From assembly GCA_002633025.1 (NCBI GenBank), contig NMRB01000130.1, positions 123,883 to 187,882 of the forward strand: 64,000 bases of DNA, in the 5' to 3' direction. The translations under genes were made by a program, and so were the position numbers. This DNA is from Notospermus geniculatus (lineage: Eukaryota > Nemertea > Pilidiophora > Heteronemertea > Lineidae). This document shows, piece after piece, positions 10,861-21,978 of the stretch. The notes beneath the pieces are model-generated. The model did no database searches. It saw nothing but the letters and a program-made list of their open reading frames with translations, and had not been told where the DNA came from. Position 1 is the first letter of the stretch. Each line of letters opens with the position of its first letter.

Positions 10861-10947
10861 ATATCATTTTCCACCAAAGTCTTCATTGTAGAGGGACTGA
10901 AGTCAACCCTCTATGCTGACGACACCGCGGTTTAATTTATCAGTGAA
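10861..10947 (+). pseudogene. LINE reverse-transcriptase remnant (YADD box)
   Basis: Reading from 10861, the frame gives a run ending in GLKSTLYADDTAV, a stop, then FISE. YADD is the catalytic motif of reverse transcriptases (domain 5), and LYADDT followed by a hydrophobic stretch is typical of non-LTR retrotransposons. A stop precedes the frame at 10855 and two follow, so the piece is dead. Domains upstream of the catalytic box are not recognisable in the preceding 300 bases. The GCTCACC repeat begins 23 bases downstream and may have truncated it. The clade cannot be set from this fragment. Confidence 0.6.
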
Positions 10948-10970
10948 TAGACATATGTGCATTGCCAACA

Positions 10971-11871
10971 TTTTTAGCTCACCCGTGAGCTTTTGTCGTG
11001 GTGCAGCGTCCGTTGTCGTCGTCGTCCCTTAGCAGGGCACGTTTCGTAACCGCTGGAGCTATTGATCTGAAACTTGGAACATATATACCCATAGGTCAGA
11101 TGACCTATGACACCAAGTTTCGGTACGATTCGATTCTTTGCTTGGCCTCCAGGTGGCCAAAACCAAAAACACAAAAAGTGCAATAACTCCTGAACTAATG
11201 ACTGGATCATCTCCAAAGTTTTATCATAGGTGTATCTAATTAGGATACATAACATATATAACGGATTTTTGATTTGACCTACTTTTCAAGGTCACAGAGG
11301 TCAAAGTTCTACAAAAGTAACGAACCTGCCACAGTTCTTTGTTATTTCACCGAGCGACTTCATATCTTGCATAAACGTGTATTAGAGGGGTACCTTCAAA
11401 AACACCAAGTTTCGGCCCGATCGGACCTCCAATGTGGCCACCAGGTGGCGTAGCCTCAAAATAATCCAAGCGCGATAACTCAGGAACAGCTTGACCCAGA
11501 GTGCTCAAACTTGATATTTACCTCCCTCTATATGACGTTTACAAGCACGTCAAATTCCGGCCTGATTAAACTCCCAATATGGCCGCCAGGTGGCGTAACC
11601 CGAAAATCATCAAATGTGCTATAACTCCGGAACGACCCAGAGCGCTCAGATGTGCTATGTGGCTCCCTCTAGATGACCTTTATGTGCATGTGAAGTTTTG
11701 GCCCAATCGGACATCCAATATGGCCGCCAGGTGGCATAACCCAAAAATCATTGAAGTCCTGCAACTTGGGAATGACTTGACCCAGATTGCTCATAACTGA
11801 CATGTACCTCTCTCTGTCATTACACTATTATGTCCAAACGGGTGAGCACATGGTCCATGGACCATTTCATT
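10971..11871 (+). repeat. GCTCACC repeat, copy 2 (full length)
   Basis: It starts TTTTTAGCTCACCCGTGAGC and ends GGTGAGCACATGGTCCATGG then ACCATTTCATT. Both ends contain a GGTGAGC palindrome. Internal order: a GC-rich GTCGTCGTC leader, one long monomer with GTTTCGTAACCGCTGG, the TCAAGGTCACAGAGGTCA block at 11286-11303, then three 146-bp monomers. CTCF-like cores lie at 11146 (variant), 11438, 11583 and 11724. No open frame is conserved between copies, so the element is non-autonomous or a satellite-derived dispersed repeat. Confidence 0.9.
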
Positions 11872-12050
11872 TCCAACATTGGAATGACTTACCTGAACAA
11901 CAAGACCTTTTGATCCTGTACACTTGACAATTCTTTTCCCAACATTTTTAGCAACATTTGAACAACATGTGGAAAATTCTTTTCCCCTGTACACACTAGA
12001 CAACATGGTGTTGCAACACTGAATGTTGGAAAAGATGTTGCCAGTGTACA
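11871..12050 (-). mobile_element. AACATT palindromic MITE
   Basis: Reverse orientation relative to 16046-16237: it ends GTTGCCAGTGTACA and contains TTCTTTTCCCCTGTACACAC. It abuts the 3' end of the GCTCACC repeat with no spacer, so one inserted at the edge of the other. Confidence 0.75.
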
Positions 12051-12109
12051 ATGACCTTAAGGGGTTTCATGGCTGATGTGAATTCTTCTACCTGTAAAAT
12101 GGAGGCCAC

Positions 12110-12331
12110 GAATATGGCAATTAAGTTGATTAAACCCGGAGTTGTCTTACAAAGGCGCTGTTTGCTCGACCTCAGTTGACGGATAAGAGCAACGATCACT
12201 TGGAGACCGGCGCTGATTCCGAAAAACAGTTCGAAACATTTAAAGACCACCAGGACCACCTTATGTTCTACCCGAGCCTTGACAGGGAGCCAGTACATTA
12301 ACCGCTTTGAATCGACTCCAAGACTCCTGTA
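12110..12331 (-). pseudogene. LINE ORF2 C-terminal remnant (YWLPVKAR)
   Basis: On the reverse strand the frame reads DSKRLMYWLPVKARVEHK, a hydrophobic segment ending VVFKCF, then about 25 residues later RQLRSSKQRL. The LHWLPV-(K/R)-AR...K...L..(F/Y)K block followed by RxLRSS is a hallmark of the region after the RT domain in CR1/L2-like and related LINEs. The expected stretch between these two blocks (normally containing a PxYL motif) is altered or shortened, and the WNxLP region is gone. It points the opposite way from the YADD remnant at 10861, so they are separate insertions or an inverted copy. Confidence 0.6.
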
Positions 12332-12800
12332 TCAATTTGACAACCAGTTTACTACAGGGCAGGACCTTCTCAACTCAAAAATATCCCCTTCAAATGAAAA
12401 TATGGACGTCGTCACAAAGACAGCAGTTAATATCACGTCGACGCGGTCATGTCTCCGGAGAGGGAGTCCCTCACATCAATGAACACCAACCGTAATGATT
12501 TAACGGTTCAATGATTTGAAATTCCACTGAATAATATTAATTTTGAGTGTGTTGGCGGGGAGTTTCTAAAGAAACTGCCGCGTATAACGGGGGTGCTCAC
12601 GTATGGATGGTTGAATGTCATGTATGGGTTAGGTTTTCGGTCAGACGGCTCTTGAAAATTCGATTTGAATTGAGTGGATACTGGCTTACGGTACTTGACA
12701 TCTCGAATGATGGAAGTGGTATCCATACACAGTTCCGTCAGTATTTCGTTGTGAAAATGTGCGAATGAAGCGATTTCTCCACAAAAGCTGCATGTTAAAG
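12332..12800. other. Unassigned sequence
   Basis: Overlapping short frames (12508-12807 -, 12547-12768 +) without known motifs. Further decayed LINE sequence is possible but not visible to me. Confidence 0.2.
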
Positions 12801-13021
12801 ATAACATTTTTCCGACATCTGAACATTTCTGAGCAACGTGATCTTTTGACTAATCTTTAAAACGATCTGTATAAACTGGCCCCAAAAATATACAAACAAC
12901 ATGTGAACAAAATGTTGGAACACTTTCCCCCTGTACATGTATACATACAATGTACTAGACAACATTTGCCCAACAAGGTGTTTACTCTGAATGTTGGAAA
13001 AATGTTGCAAGACAGTGTACG
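12801..13021 (-). mobile_element. AACATT palindromic MITE
   Basis: Termini ATAACATTTTTCCGACATC and AATGTTGCAAGACAGTGTAC. The interior carries the family blocks GATCTTTTGA, ACATGTGAACAAAATGTTGG and CTTTCCCCCTGTACA in reverse order relative to the 16 kb copy. Confidence 0.75.
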
Positions 13022-13894
13022 CAAACCTTTAATCTTCCCCTTCCTTGAAATTGACGGGGCCTGTTTGTGGCATGTGACTGGGACCGTGCCTGCAGGAGCT
13101 GGCGAAGGCTATGCATAATTTCAGTAGGAATCTATAGCCTATTCTACGGCAAGGACCGTGCCCCACGCCACGAAGTATAGGGTGGAAGAAAGGCATTACC
13201 ATCTCTAGCTATACCCCTGGTTCACCACACGGCTTTGGTTGGTGCGACACCAAAAAATCCATCCGTTCACAGCCTATTATTAAAATATGTCTAGCCTGCC
13301 TCGCAAAAAAACTACCAAAAGATGCAATCATCTGAATACGAGATGGATAGATACATCACAAGCTTCAGCAAACTTGGTGTTATTTCAAAAACCGAACAAG
13401 ACCTCCCAATCAGAAAGATTTAGTCAACCTTGATAAAGATGTTCAATGAAAACTTACGGATTTATACTGCGCGTGCCGGTGGGCGGATTTTTCAATTCGT
13501 TTTTTATACCGCCCCGAGGAAAGAGGCCTCGACTCAAGATGATTTGCAGCTTAATTGAATTCTTTATTAGTCATTTAGATGATGAAATTGAATCGTTTTC
13601 TTTCGTTGATTAGAAGCCCAGAGCAAACCGGTGAATCTTTTTAAATTCGAGTGGGATCGGGCGAGATTAAAAGGATGGCTGCACGCAGCGTTCAAACCCA
13701 ATCTAGCCGTAGATTCGCATCTGCTCTCTCCTCCGTAACATGTATGAAACCGCATTCAGACTGACGTGTATTCAAACCCCGTGAGATGATGAGACAAATT
13801 TGGCTTAGGTCACAGAAATGCGGCTGGTGGTGGTGGGCGGGTTATCGTTATGGAGGGAGGCCTATTTTACCTCAGACACGCTGAAGGTTCATAA
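13022..13894. other. Unassigned sequence
   Basis: No coding, SINE or inverted-repeat signal recognised. Confidence 0.2.
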
Positions 13895-14053
13895 GTACCA
13901 GGACAAGTCCTCCCTGGACGATTGCCCCCTCCACCAGTGCCAGCTTCTTTTCTCCTTGACAATTCCCGGAAGAACTGTCCTGGGAGGAATTGTCTTGGAG
14001 GAATTGGGGAGGGGGAGTTTTTCCTGGGGGCCATTGTCGAGGGCAGTTGTCCT
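13895..14053. repeat. Degenerate GGACAATTGCCCC palindromic block
   Basis: GGACAAGTCCTCC, GACGATTGCCCCC, GACAATTCCCGG, GGCCATTGTCGAGG and GCAGTTGTCCTTG form interleaved direct and inverted short repeats, and the two ends pair imperfectly. It abuts the CACTGTAAAAA element that starts at 14063. Confidence 0.45.
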
Positions 14054-14062
14054 TGACTAGTT

Positions 14063-14413
14063 CACTGTAAAAACCAATAAGCTCGAGAAACCCATGGGAA
14101 TGGGTTCATTCCTTGTCCCCTGATAGGACCCGTTTGCCATGGGTTTCTTTAAATGGGTACAAGAGAATGGGTTCATGGTACCCAGAATATTTGTTCTTCG
14201 GGTGAATAGGTCCTTAGGTTGCAGTATAATGTCCAGTTTCATATATACATGTAGGTCACTTTGGCCCATCTATGATTGCTACCCGTGGGGTGTTGGCACC
14301 CAGGAGCAGCTTTCGGGTCCAACTGACCTACTTCTAGGTTTATGGTACCTAGTTGGGTCAGTTGAACCCATGGGGAAATCAGTGTACCCATGGGACCGGA
14401 TGATTTTTTACAT
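14063..14413. mobile_element. CACTGTAAAAA-ended element, copy 1
   Basis: It starts CACTGTAAAAACC; the far end GATTTTTTACATTT is a decayed complement. The inside is packed with ACCCATGGG and GGGTTCATGG palindromes and a TACCCGTGGGGTGTTGG block, which has a counterpart in the element at 52936-53249. The 129-codon (+) and 70-codon (-) frames are by-products. CACTG ends suggest a CACTA-like mover, but no target duplication is clear. Confidence 0.6.
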
Positions 14414-16045
14414 TTTTGTCCTAGTTAATACTTCAACCAATCGCATTGAGCCGACGCTGTCCCCAGTTGACAGGATTAGACGCCATTTTAACAAGAAAGT
14501 ACACAGAAACTGTCCCTTTAAAGCTTGAGCTTGAGCAGTGTTGCTCTGGATGCAAATTCATGATTGATCGATATTAATATCAAAGTATAATCAATTTTAA
14601 TAAATATCACAGACATACATCTTGCACCCACCTGCCTCTACATGTCGGCTTTCTTTTTCAAGTGATTTAGGTTGCCCGGAGCTGTCATGCATCCGTCAAT
14701 TAAAATTTAATAACCGACAGACAGACAGACCACACTTGTCGGAGATTTTTAATGTTTCGATGACATGTCATATTTACGGCATAATGTCGTGACATGCTGG
14801 CCTCCATTGCGTGACAACAACGCTTATTGTGCACAAAGAGTGCCACTGGGGATGTAAGTGATAACAGGATTATCGGAACTAGCTGATCCCAGACACAGAA
14901 CTGGGTTTTTGTAATTGGTGCCAATTGTGGACTTGTGCTTTGAAGAAGAACTTGGATGTCCACATTTGGTAACCTTCAAATAACAACACACGTCATGTAG
15001 AGTTAATAGGTAGGCCTACATGTACATGTACATAGTTTACAGAGAGGATATGATGATCCCACTTGAATAGAATCACACCATAGATGTAGGTACATGTATC
15101 ATCGTTATATTAATGATCATACATGTACGTAATGTCCACAGTTAGTAGATTTGAAGCGGACATGTCAGTTCCATTCCGATTAATTGGGGACACATGCACG
15201 TACATGAACATACACTTCATGTCTCCTTTTGTGTCTTGTGCTACTGTCCCCATCCTCCAGAGACGAAGCGTGAAAGGAGTCCCGAACGAACCAAGTTTAT
15301 TCTTCAGCCACGGATCGGGGCCAGAATTTAATGGAAAAGATAAAGAATCCTGTTCCTTAAGCGTCTTTCTTTGTGTATAACATGACACTCTGGCTGAGGC
15401 TCATCGATCCATCGCCCGATACTATCAAAATGGTCCTGAATAAATGACCACTTTCCGCCTATTAGTTCCGACATCCATCAGGCAAATGTCACATCGTCAT
15501 CCGCACCAAAGGATTTCCCTCGCCTGCTTACCATTGTTGCTGCAGCAGCAAGCCGATCCGGGCATTGTTGTAAACTGACTCCGTATAATCCGATTAATTA
15601 GCGGTCATCCTTAGGAGGCATTTGACATAAAGATCACAGTATGACACAAAGAAAGTGAATCATATTGTGGCACTGCAGATGATATCGGATAATGTGCTGT
15701 TGGTGTTCACTCGCCAAATTGGAGACCTCGCTCATAGGAACCTTAAAGAAATTGTAATCGGAAAAACATAAAGCTGAAGTACCTTCGCTGTCGTTATATC
15801 ATTCTCTGTTGTGTTCTTAACTGATGGAAACCATTTCTGCCATGTCTGGAGAGGGCTAGTGATGCTATGCTTCTAACTATCTCTGGGCTTCTCTGTAGCC
15901 TACACCTTTTCAGTAATAAAGCAAATCATGTCAAAGATTCTGTGGAAAGACTAAAACGTAAAATCCAGAACATACGATGCAGCCGTAAAGTTGTCGTGCA
16001 TAACCTCCAAGACAATCCTCTACAATTCGGGTCTTTAAAGGTCTT
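14414..16045. other. Unassigned sequence with simple repeats
   Basis: A short GACA run near 14715 and stacked TACATGTA palindromes at 15013-15030. Frames up to 92 codons on either strand have no motif. No gene recognised. Confidence 0.25.
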
Positions 16046-16237
16046 TTACACTGGCAACATTTTTCCAACATCCAGAACACCTTGTTAGACGAACGAATTA
16101 ATGTTGTCCACAGTGTGTAGAGGGGAAAAGAGTTTTCCAACATGTTGTTCAGGTGTTGCTGTAATTTCTTGGCCAGTGCATGCAGAGTCAAAAGATTGTG
16201 TTCCTCAGGAATGTTGGAAAAATGTTCCGAGTGTACA
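16046..16237 (+). mobile_element. AACATT palindromic MITE
   Basis: It starts TACACTGGCAACATTTTTCC and ends near GGAAAAATGTTCCGAGTGTA, so the two ends are inverted. Internal blocks are GGGGAAAAGAGTTTTCC, ACATGTTGTTCAGGTGTTGC and GTCAAAAGAT. It serves as the reference copy for the seven relatives in this window and has no coding capacity. Confidence 0.8.
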
Positions 16238-16767
16238 TGTACACGCTACTTTCGACTCACCAAGAACGAGGTAACACTTCCCATGGCTTGTCAATACTTC
16301 ACATAACAACTAGCATAAAAATCAAAGTGGCTTCTATGCTGACACCAATTTGTTAAGTGCCTCTCCACGACGCAACAATCACGAGGCGTTTTTGATGTTT
16401 AGGATTACAGGATTTTTTCCTCTGATGCTATCACAATGTAGTCTACTTATTGTTTGTTGATTATCTTAGGACTATGTCAAGAAAGAGATGAAGAGGGGAT
16501 TATGTACCGGTTGCTGTTGCTTCTTGAGGCAGCATGTTGTCTGATCGGAAGAAAGAAGGCATAGAAGTTGACCTGACAATACCCGATGGTCTTGTTATTG
16601 GATTAATCAGAAAGTAATGGATACCGGCAACTTTTCTTTTGTTTTGTCCTCATCCCAATAGGTTTGAACATAAGAAAATATCCTGTACATAAAACAACTT
16701 GCCAATACCAAACTAACACAAGATGAGTCAGACGAATGTACTTTGTGTCGCTTTCGGATATTCTAGA
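16238..16767. other. Unassigned sequence
   Basis: Nothing recognised between two MITEs. Confidence 0.2.
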
Positions 16768-17035
16768 ACACTCTTAGCCAAAAAGGTTCTTTAGTGGTTT
16801 TTTGTGCCTCACCAGAGGAAACCCAAGCTTCTATATAGAACCTTCTGTAAAGAACCCGAGATGGTTCCATACAGAACATTTCTGTCGCCAAAGAACCCAT
16901 AAAGGTTCCAGATAAAACCCTTTTCTGAGGGAAAGGTTCTATCTGGAACCTCCCGGGGTTCTTAAACAACCCGAGTGTTCTTAAATCAGAGGGTTCTTCT
17001 GGTGTAGGACCAAAAAAACTTTTGGGCTAAGAGTG
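16768..17035 (-). mobile_element. Palindromic MITE, ACACTCTTAGCC family, copy 2
   Basis: Its reverse complement aligns end to end with 391-659, including TGGCGACAGAAA near the centre and GGAACCTTTATGGGTTCTTT. Termini are ACACTCTTAGCCAAAAAGG and GGGCTAAGAGTG. The 68-codon reverse frame inside it is spurious. Confidence 0.85.
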
Positions 17036-17086
17036 AACGCCGTCTTATGTTGAAAGATAAACTGTTTTTGCGTCCTAGAGGTCTAT

Positions 17087-17290
17087 GTACACTTGCAACA
17101 TTTTACCAACAATTTTCCAACATTCAGAGTCACAACACCTTGTCATACAAATGTTGTCAGTGTGTAAAAGGGGAACGAGTTTTCCAACTCTTCTTCAAAT
17201 GGTGCTGAAATTTGTTGGCTAGTGTACAGGGTGGAAGATCGTGTCGCTCAGAATGCTGTTTAAATGTTGTAAGATGTCATCGGTGTGGAC
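17087..17290 (+). mobile_element. AACATT palindromic MITE
   Basis: It starts GTACACTTGCAACATTTTAC, contains AACGAGTTTTCCAAC, and ends GTGTGGAC. It lies 52 bases past the previous MITE and is more diverged than the 16 kb copy. Confidence 0.7.
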
Positions 17291-17899
17291 ACAGATACGT
17301 GCGTTACCAAAGCTGTGTGCCACAGGTGAACGTCGGCAATCCGGTGTAATATTTCAGTGTGGCAATTTTCTGTGTGACTTCCATTGTTTGGAACACACTG
17401 GGAAATAGACTCACTGTTTCTGTGTGTCGCTCATTGTCAAGTCGCGCCTTATTCCAGCAAATTGTCGTAATTTCGCACTACCACACGGGCACCACACTAA
17501 AAAAGGTTACACGCAGAAATGTACATATACTCTCAATACTGCGTACTTTTACAAGAGATAACGTGTTGTCCTGCCGTGATAACAAAGATTTTCTGTTGTT
17601 GTTCAACAAAAAATGTTCCAGCTTTCATCAATTATTACCGGCGTGCTTCATAATAAATACAGAGAATAAGGATTGGGTACAATAACACAGCCCCTGGTGG
17701 CCTAATTTTTTTGTTATCGAACAAGATCTTTTCATGGGATGAATCTACGCTGCATATTTATGCAGTTGTTAATCTTACCTCATAAAAAACACAGACAGCG
17801 GTGTAGCACTGTTTTGACAATTGTTACGTTGCCTGTACAGAAGGATATGTTTCGCATCTGTGAATAAAACAAGCGATGAAAAACGTTTAGTCAATATCA
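17291..17899. other. Unassigned sequence
   Basis: One 108-codon frame (17359-17685 +) has no motif or splice support. Confidence 0.2.
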
Positions 17900-18184
17900 C
17901 TATTTTGAATCAAATTTGAAATTATCAAAATTTCTGAATTTTCGTCCCAATGGCATTTTAGAATGTGGTCGCCACGAGTTTGTAGTGCTCACGAGACAAT
18001 ATACCCGCAGTTTCTGTTCTCCTCTGAGCGATCTGGTGGCGTATTCCTGCCAACGAGCACCCATATCCTCATCTATCATTAATTCTATCCACTGTCTACG
18101 CGGTATCAGACGTACACGCTTCAGTAACTCAGGATGCTGAATCGGTGCGAACTGTTCCGCTTCCTTGGCTCTTGATGCTGTCAT
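17900..18184 (-). CDS. Possible exon, charged protein segment of unknown function
   Basis: The reverse-strand frame of 94 codons has an unusually protein-like charged composition, for example KEAEQFAPIQHPELLKRVR and RRQWIELMIDEDMGARWQEY. A pyrimidine-rich tract ending CCCATGACAG just inside the frame could be a splice acceptor, and CTGCGG followed by GTATAT could be a donor, giving an exon of roughly 135 bases. I recognise no family. No neighbouring exon was identified on this strand, so this may be an isolated exon, a pseudogene or chance. Confidence 0.25.
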   Translation of the reverse strand: MTASRAKEAEQFAPIQHPELLKRVRLIPRRQWIELMIDEDMGARWQEYATRSLRGEQKLRVYCLVSTTNSWRPHSKMPLGRKFRNFDNFKFDSK

Positions 18185-18337
18185 GGGCGATTGGTCGGAG
18201 TGACGACGATGTCAGTCGCAGTAACACGATTTGTAAACTTCTGTTGATCCGCCAATGAGCCTCATCAATTACAGCTGAATAGTGACTTGTAACTTTAGAA
18301 ACGGCGATTTGACAAGCCATGGAAAAATCTGGAAGTG

Positions 18338-18672
18338 ACAGAGACTGAGTGTTCATGATACTAATTAAGGCCAACATTGCATTCACTGAGATCGAGTGTT
18401 CACGATACTTACATGTATTTTAGGCCCAGCATTCCATTCAGTGAGACCGAATGTTCACCATGTTTATTTTGATCCAACATTCCATTCTGTGAGACCGAGT
18501 GTTCACCATGTTTAATTTGGCCCAACATTGCATTCAGTGATATCCAGTGTTTATAGGCCCAACATTGCATTAAGTGAGACCCAGTGTTCGCCATGGTAAT
18601 ATATTTATAGGCCCAATATTGCATTCAGTGAGACCCGGTGTTCATCATAGAATGCATCCTGACATTGCATTG
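18338..18672 (+). repeat. Degenerate tandem repeat, 45-65 bp units
   Basis: About six imperfect units of GGCCCAACATTGCATTCAG, then TGAGACC, CAGTGTTCACCATG and a variable AT-rich spacer. Unit length changes by loss or gain of the spacer. The 71-codon reverse frame is a by-product. Confidence 0.75.
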
Positions 18673-19814
18673 AGTAGTGCCAAGAAGCTCTTTCATATTT
18701 TGTGTTCATACATTGTAAAGGTAACATTTTCTTTAAAAAAATATACACTGTGCTTTTTATTGTCGAGACAGTTTACTTCCTTCTTTACCTCCCTAACCCC
18801 CAAAGCATTATTATGTCTTTCACGAAATGTGTTGAAGAAAGATTATCCGTTGTGGGCAGTCGTGTTTCGTGACTTCATTAACGGTCTTCGTCGATCTCTG
18901 TTGCTATTCAGGCTTCCAAACCCTTAGTCAGTGTTATCTGTTTTTAACGGGTTCTAGCGGCTTGAAAATTCCTCAAAAGATAGAGCCCAATGAAATGCAT
19001 TTACTTAGTCATGTGATAAACGAGACGCAGCCATCTTCTATCGATATCATGGCCTCTTGACCAAGTATGTCCAAGTCGTCTGCCCATGCCCAGCCCTTCT
19101 TTCCCTCGTTGTCTTGCACATCAAAGCTGGTTTTCGGTTACAACAGGCAAGAGAATCTTTCGGGATGGTCGCATGATTGCCTCTCAAACAGACAATTGTA
19201 CACACCCAAACCATTCACCAGAAATATTGCTTGTTGATGAAAGACAAACCAATACCAGGTGATTAGGTATCTTGGGTCATCTTTTTCCCGACATCGTAAG
19301 GTTGTATTAGGTTTCATGCCCTGTACATAGAGTACAAAGGAATGATCAGATTACCATTCTTTCTTTTGATTTTTCAATCATTAACCAGATGTGATAGCTT
19401 CCTCTATCAAATGTGTGCTCTGAGAGAGTCTCTAGCAACTCTTTCTTGTGGTTTTTATTGCTCTAAAGTAGAGTCATGTAGTTTCTACTGAAAAATACCA
19501 CGCCGAGGGTAATTCGATTTACTAATGAAATGTAAGACTGGTGTCTTTCCGTAAATCTAATAATCTCTAACAACATACTTATGTAGACTAGAAGTTCTTC
19601 TTCGGTTCTCTAACTAATGGTAGCTATCCCATCTCATCCTCAGAAGATGACTCAATCTTTTGTTTATCTCATGTCATATATTGTATACGTCATGCAGAGG
19701 AGGACTAATAATCATTATCTCTTCTTCTCTTTTCATATATATTTCTGTATGGCTTTGTTAGGTAAGTAAAGAAGACATGCTGTTGATTCAAATGAAACCT
19801 TTTATTAAAGCTTC
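18673..19814. other. Unassigned sequence
   Basis: A 117-codon frame at 18574-18927 starts in the satellite and has no known motif. Otherwise nothing recognised. Confidence 0.2.
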
Positions 19815-20036
19815 GTGTACACTGGTAATACTTTCCCAACATTTGAACTACATTTCTGAGCAACAAGATCTTTTGACCTTGTGTACACTGTTCAACAAAC
19901 CATATCAACATTATTGGACAACATCGTTGGAAAACTCTTTTCTCCTTTACACACTAGACAATATAATTTTGTTCAGCAAGGTCAGTGTTACACTCTGAAT
20001 GTGTGGGAAAAGGTGGAAAATGTTCCCACTCTACAC
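19815..20036 (-). mobile_element. AACATT palindromic MITE
   Basis: It starts GTGTACACTGGTAATACTTT and contains GCAACAAGATCTTTTGACC and AACTCTTTTCTCC, all in the reverse order of the 16 kb copy. It ends near TTCCCACTCTACAC. Confidence 0.75.
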
Positions 20037-20077
20037 AAAAAGTATCTCCGAATCAAAACCAAATTTCTTTCTTCATT

Positions 20078-20196
20078 GGCTGGTATTCGTAAAAGATAGC
20101 AAATGCTTTTACTTAAGATTTGCACAGCGAGGTCAAATGCAAATGCACTACAAAACTTGAAGTAAAAGCATTTGCTAACTTTTATGAATATCAGCC
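20078..20196. mobile_element. 119-bp hairpin MITE with ATT target duplication
   Basis: GGCTGGTATTCGTAAAAGAT at the left pairs with the right end ACTTTTATGAATATCAGCC, and GCAAATGCTTTTACTT pairs with its complement. ATT precedes and follows the hairpin, a 3-bp target duplication. A relative of near-identical length is at 59835-59952. Ends beginning GG and a 3-bp duplication suggest PIF/Harbinger type. Confidence 0.75.
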
Positions 20197-20956
20197 ATTG
20201 TGTCGCCAAAGAACTTCGCGATAAATAACAAGTAGTAACGAAGTGGTTTTATACTGAGCAAAATCTGAAGGTAGAGGTTGGCGTGTGGAGAATGCCAACA
20301 CGTCACGTCAGTTCCATATGGCAAATAGATGAGCTAGTTACGTCAAAAACGCATCCAAATATTCCGATCACCAGCTCCCGATCGAATTCTATTAACTTCT
20401 TTTCTCCCTGTTTTTAGATTCGTTTATGTTGTCCAGGTGTCTGTGTTCTACTGTGTTTTTTTTCTTCAAGAGACAGACATTATACAGCACAACATTTCTC
20501 TCACTGAAATATTTCGGAGTTCTGTTCTTTGTGTCAGATACCTGGCGTGACCTACTCTCATCGGTGTTGTTGGATGAATCCGAGACTTGAGGGAACTACT
20601 TTCAAGGACACATATCACTGGTCTGCCCTTCCCCTACTCGTGCCACTTCACCCCTCAACCCTGAGCCACCCTAATGAGCAATAGATGACAAGTAATGATA
20701 ATTGTCGTATCTTGTCTATGAGTGCCCTGTCATCAGTAAGCTAATTTCAAAGTGGGGATCAATAGACATAGGGATCCAATGCCCATTGACCGGCAGGATG
20801 GTTGCTCAACGTAAATACTTCTATTTGTCGATTTTGTGGTGATTGCCTAATCAATGGGGAGACGAGGTTAACTCTCTGGGCGGCGGAGAGACAGAAAATC
20901 TCAGGCCACCTTTTGTTCAACATTACTAGTGCAGGCTTCTTGACGTGGGCCCATAT
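20197..20956. other. Unassigned sequence
   Basis: No gene, SINE or inverted repeat recognised. Confidence 0.2.
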
Positions 20957-21305
20957 TCATTCTTGTTTCTTGCTGTGGTAACAGAGGAGTAACGGCGCTG
21001 GCTGCTGCTCGGGCCCTTCTCCCTCAATGATGCTTCTCAACGTTCTAGCGGTCAAGACTCCCAGCTCTCGTTGGTTGAACAACCACTTTTCCCGTCCTCT
21101 TTCGCTTCTCTGGCGTCCACCTCCGTAAGTCCACCCTCTCTCAAAGAGGCGTTCCGTCTTCAGTGCACTCCGCCTCCATAAGGCGCTATTCAAGGGTAGC
21201 AATAACATCAGCAGGTGTCCTCCTAAGTTCGCCAAAGGTTTCTGCTGTTCCTGCAAGTTTGTCGGCCCTCTCATTGTACTTTATACCAGCACAAGCATGT
21301 TCATT
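20957..21305 (-). pseudogene. RNase H-like retrotransposon remnant, frameshifted
   Basis: In one reverse frame the DNA around 21300-21170 reads HACAGIKYNERADKLAGTA and continues ETFGELRRTPADVIATLE before a stop. HAGIxxNERADxLA is the terminal motif of the RNase H fold found in several LINE clades. In the adjacent reverse frame the peptide continues with RLFERGWTYGGGRQRSERG and NQRELGVLTARTLRSI, as expected of the segment after RNase H, so a frameshift separates the halves. The upstream RT and RNase H core are missing. The clade is uncertain, and an exapted host RNase H protein is a less likely alternative. Confidence 0.5.
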
Positions 21306-21978
21306 ATTACATCATGCCCGCTGTTCACGATCAAATTTTTCATCCATTTTTTTAAATTCAGATTCAGGTGTACAGGTTAGTCTCGGTCACCCAGCCGCTG
21401 TTTCGAATCTGGGGATCGAACAAGCGTCTGGGATCAAACTGCGAAATTACTGTTCGGAGGCTTACCAAGATCCTGGTACGCTCGCTGATTGGCTAATCAG
21501 GGACAGAGCTAGTCATTCATTTCCATCCGCCGATTCCTCCCATTTGAAAATCACAATCCGGCTGCTGATTGGGCAAGAGAAGTGATCATGTGATCTCATC
21601 ATGGCGACGACCATAATGTCAGTTGGGTTTTCTCGATCTCGCTTCCCATACGGATACACAATTCCTGCTCAGACTTCAGCCTGAAATTCAACTCCAGTAA
21701 GTTGATGCTGTCTCAGATCACTTCGCTAATCGATTCATTGCCAGATTCAGNACTTGGATAACTTTATGGTACAAGCCGTAACGATTGCCGATTCACACGA
21801 ATATAAGGGTGGAATTACAAATGTTTTCGTCACAAGGGTAAACACATCATCCTCACATGTAACATTTTTGACAGTAATAATTGTTTTCGGCATGATGTAA
21901 ACAGGATAAGAAAAATCCATCCTAACCGAAATTCCCGCATGCTAACAATAAACTTGTGAAAAGTATTCGTCTACTAAA
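21306..21978. other. Unassigned sequence, one assembly N at 21751
   Basis: GTTTCGAATCTGGGG near 21402 resembles a pol III B box, but no A box or SINE homology supports it. Otherwise nothing recognised. Confidence 0.2.
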
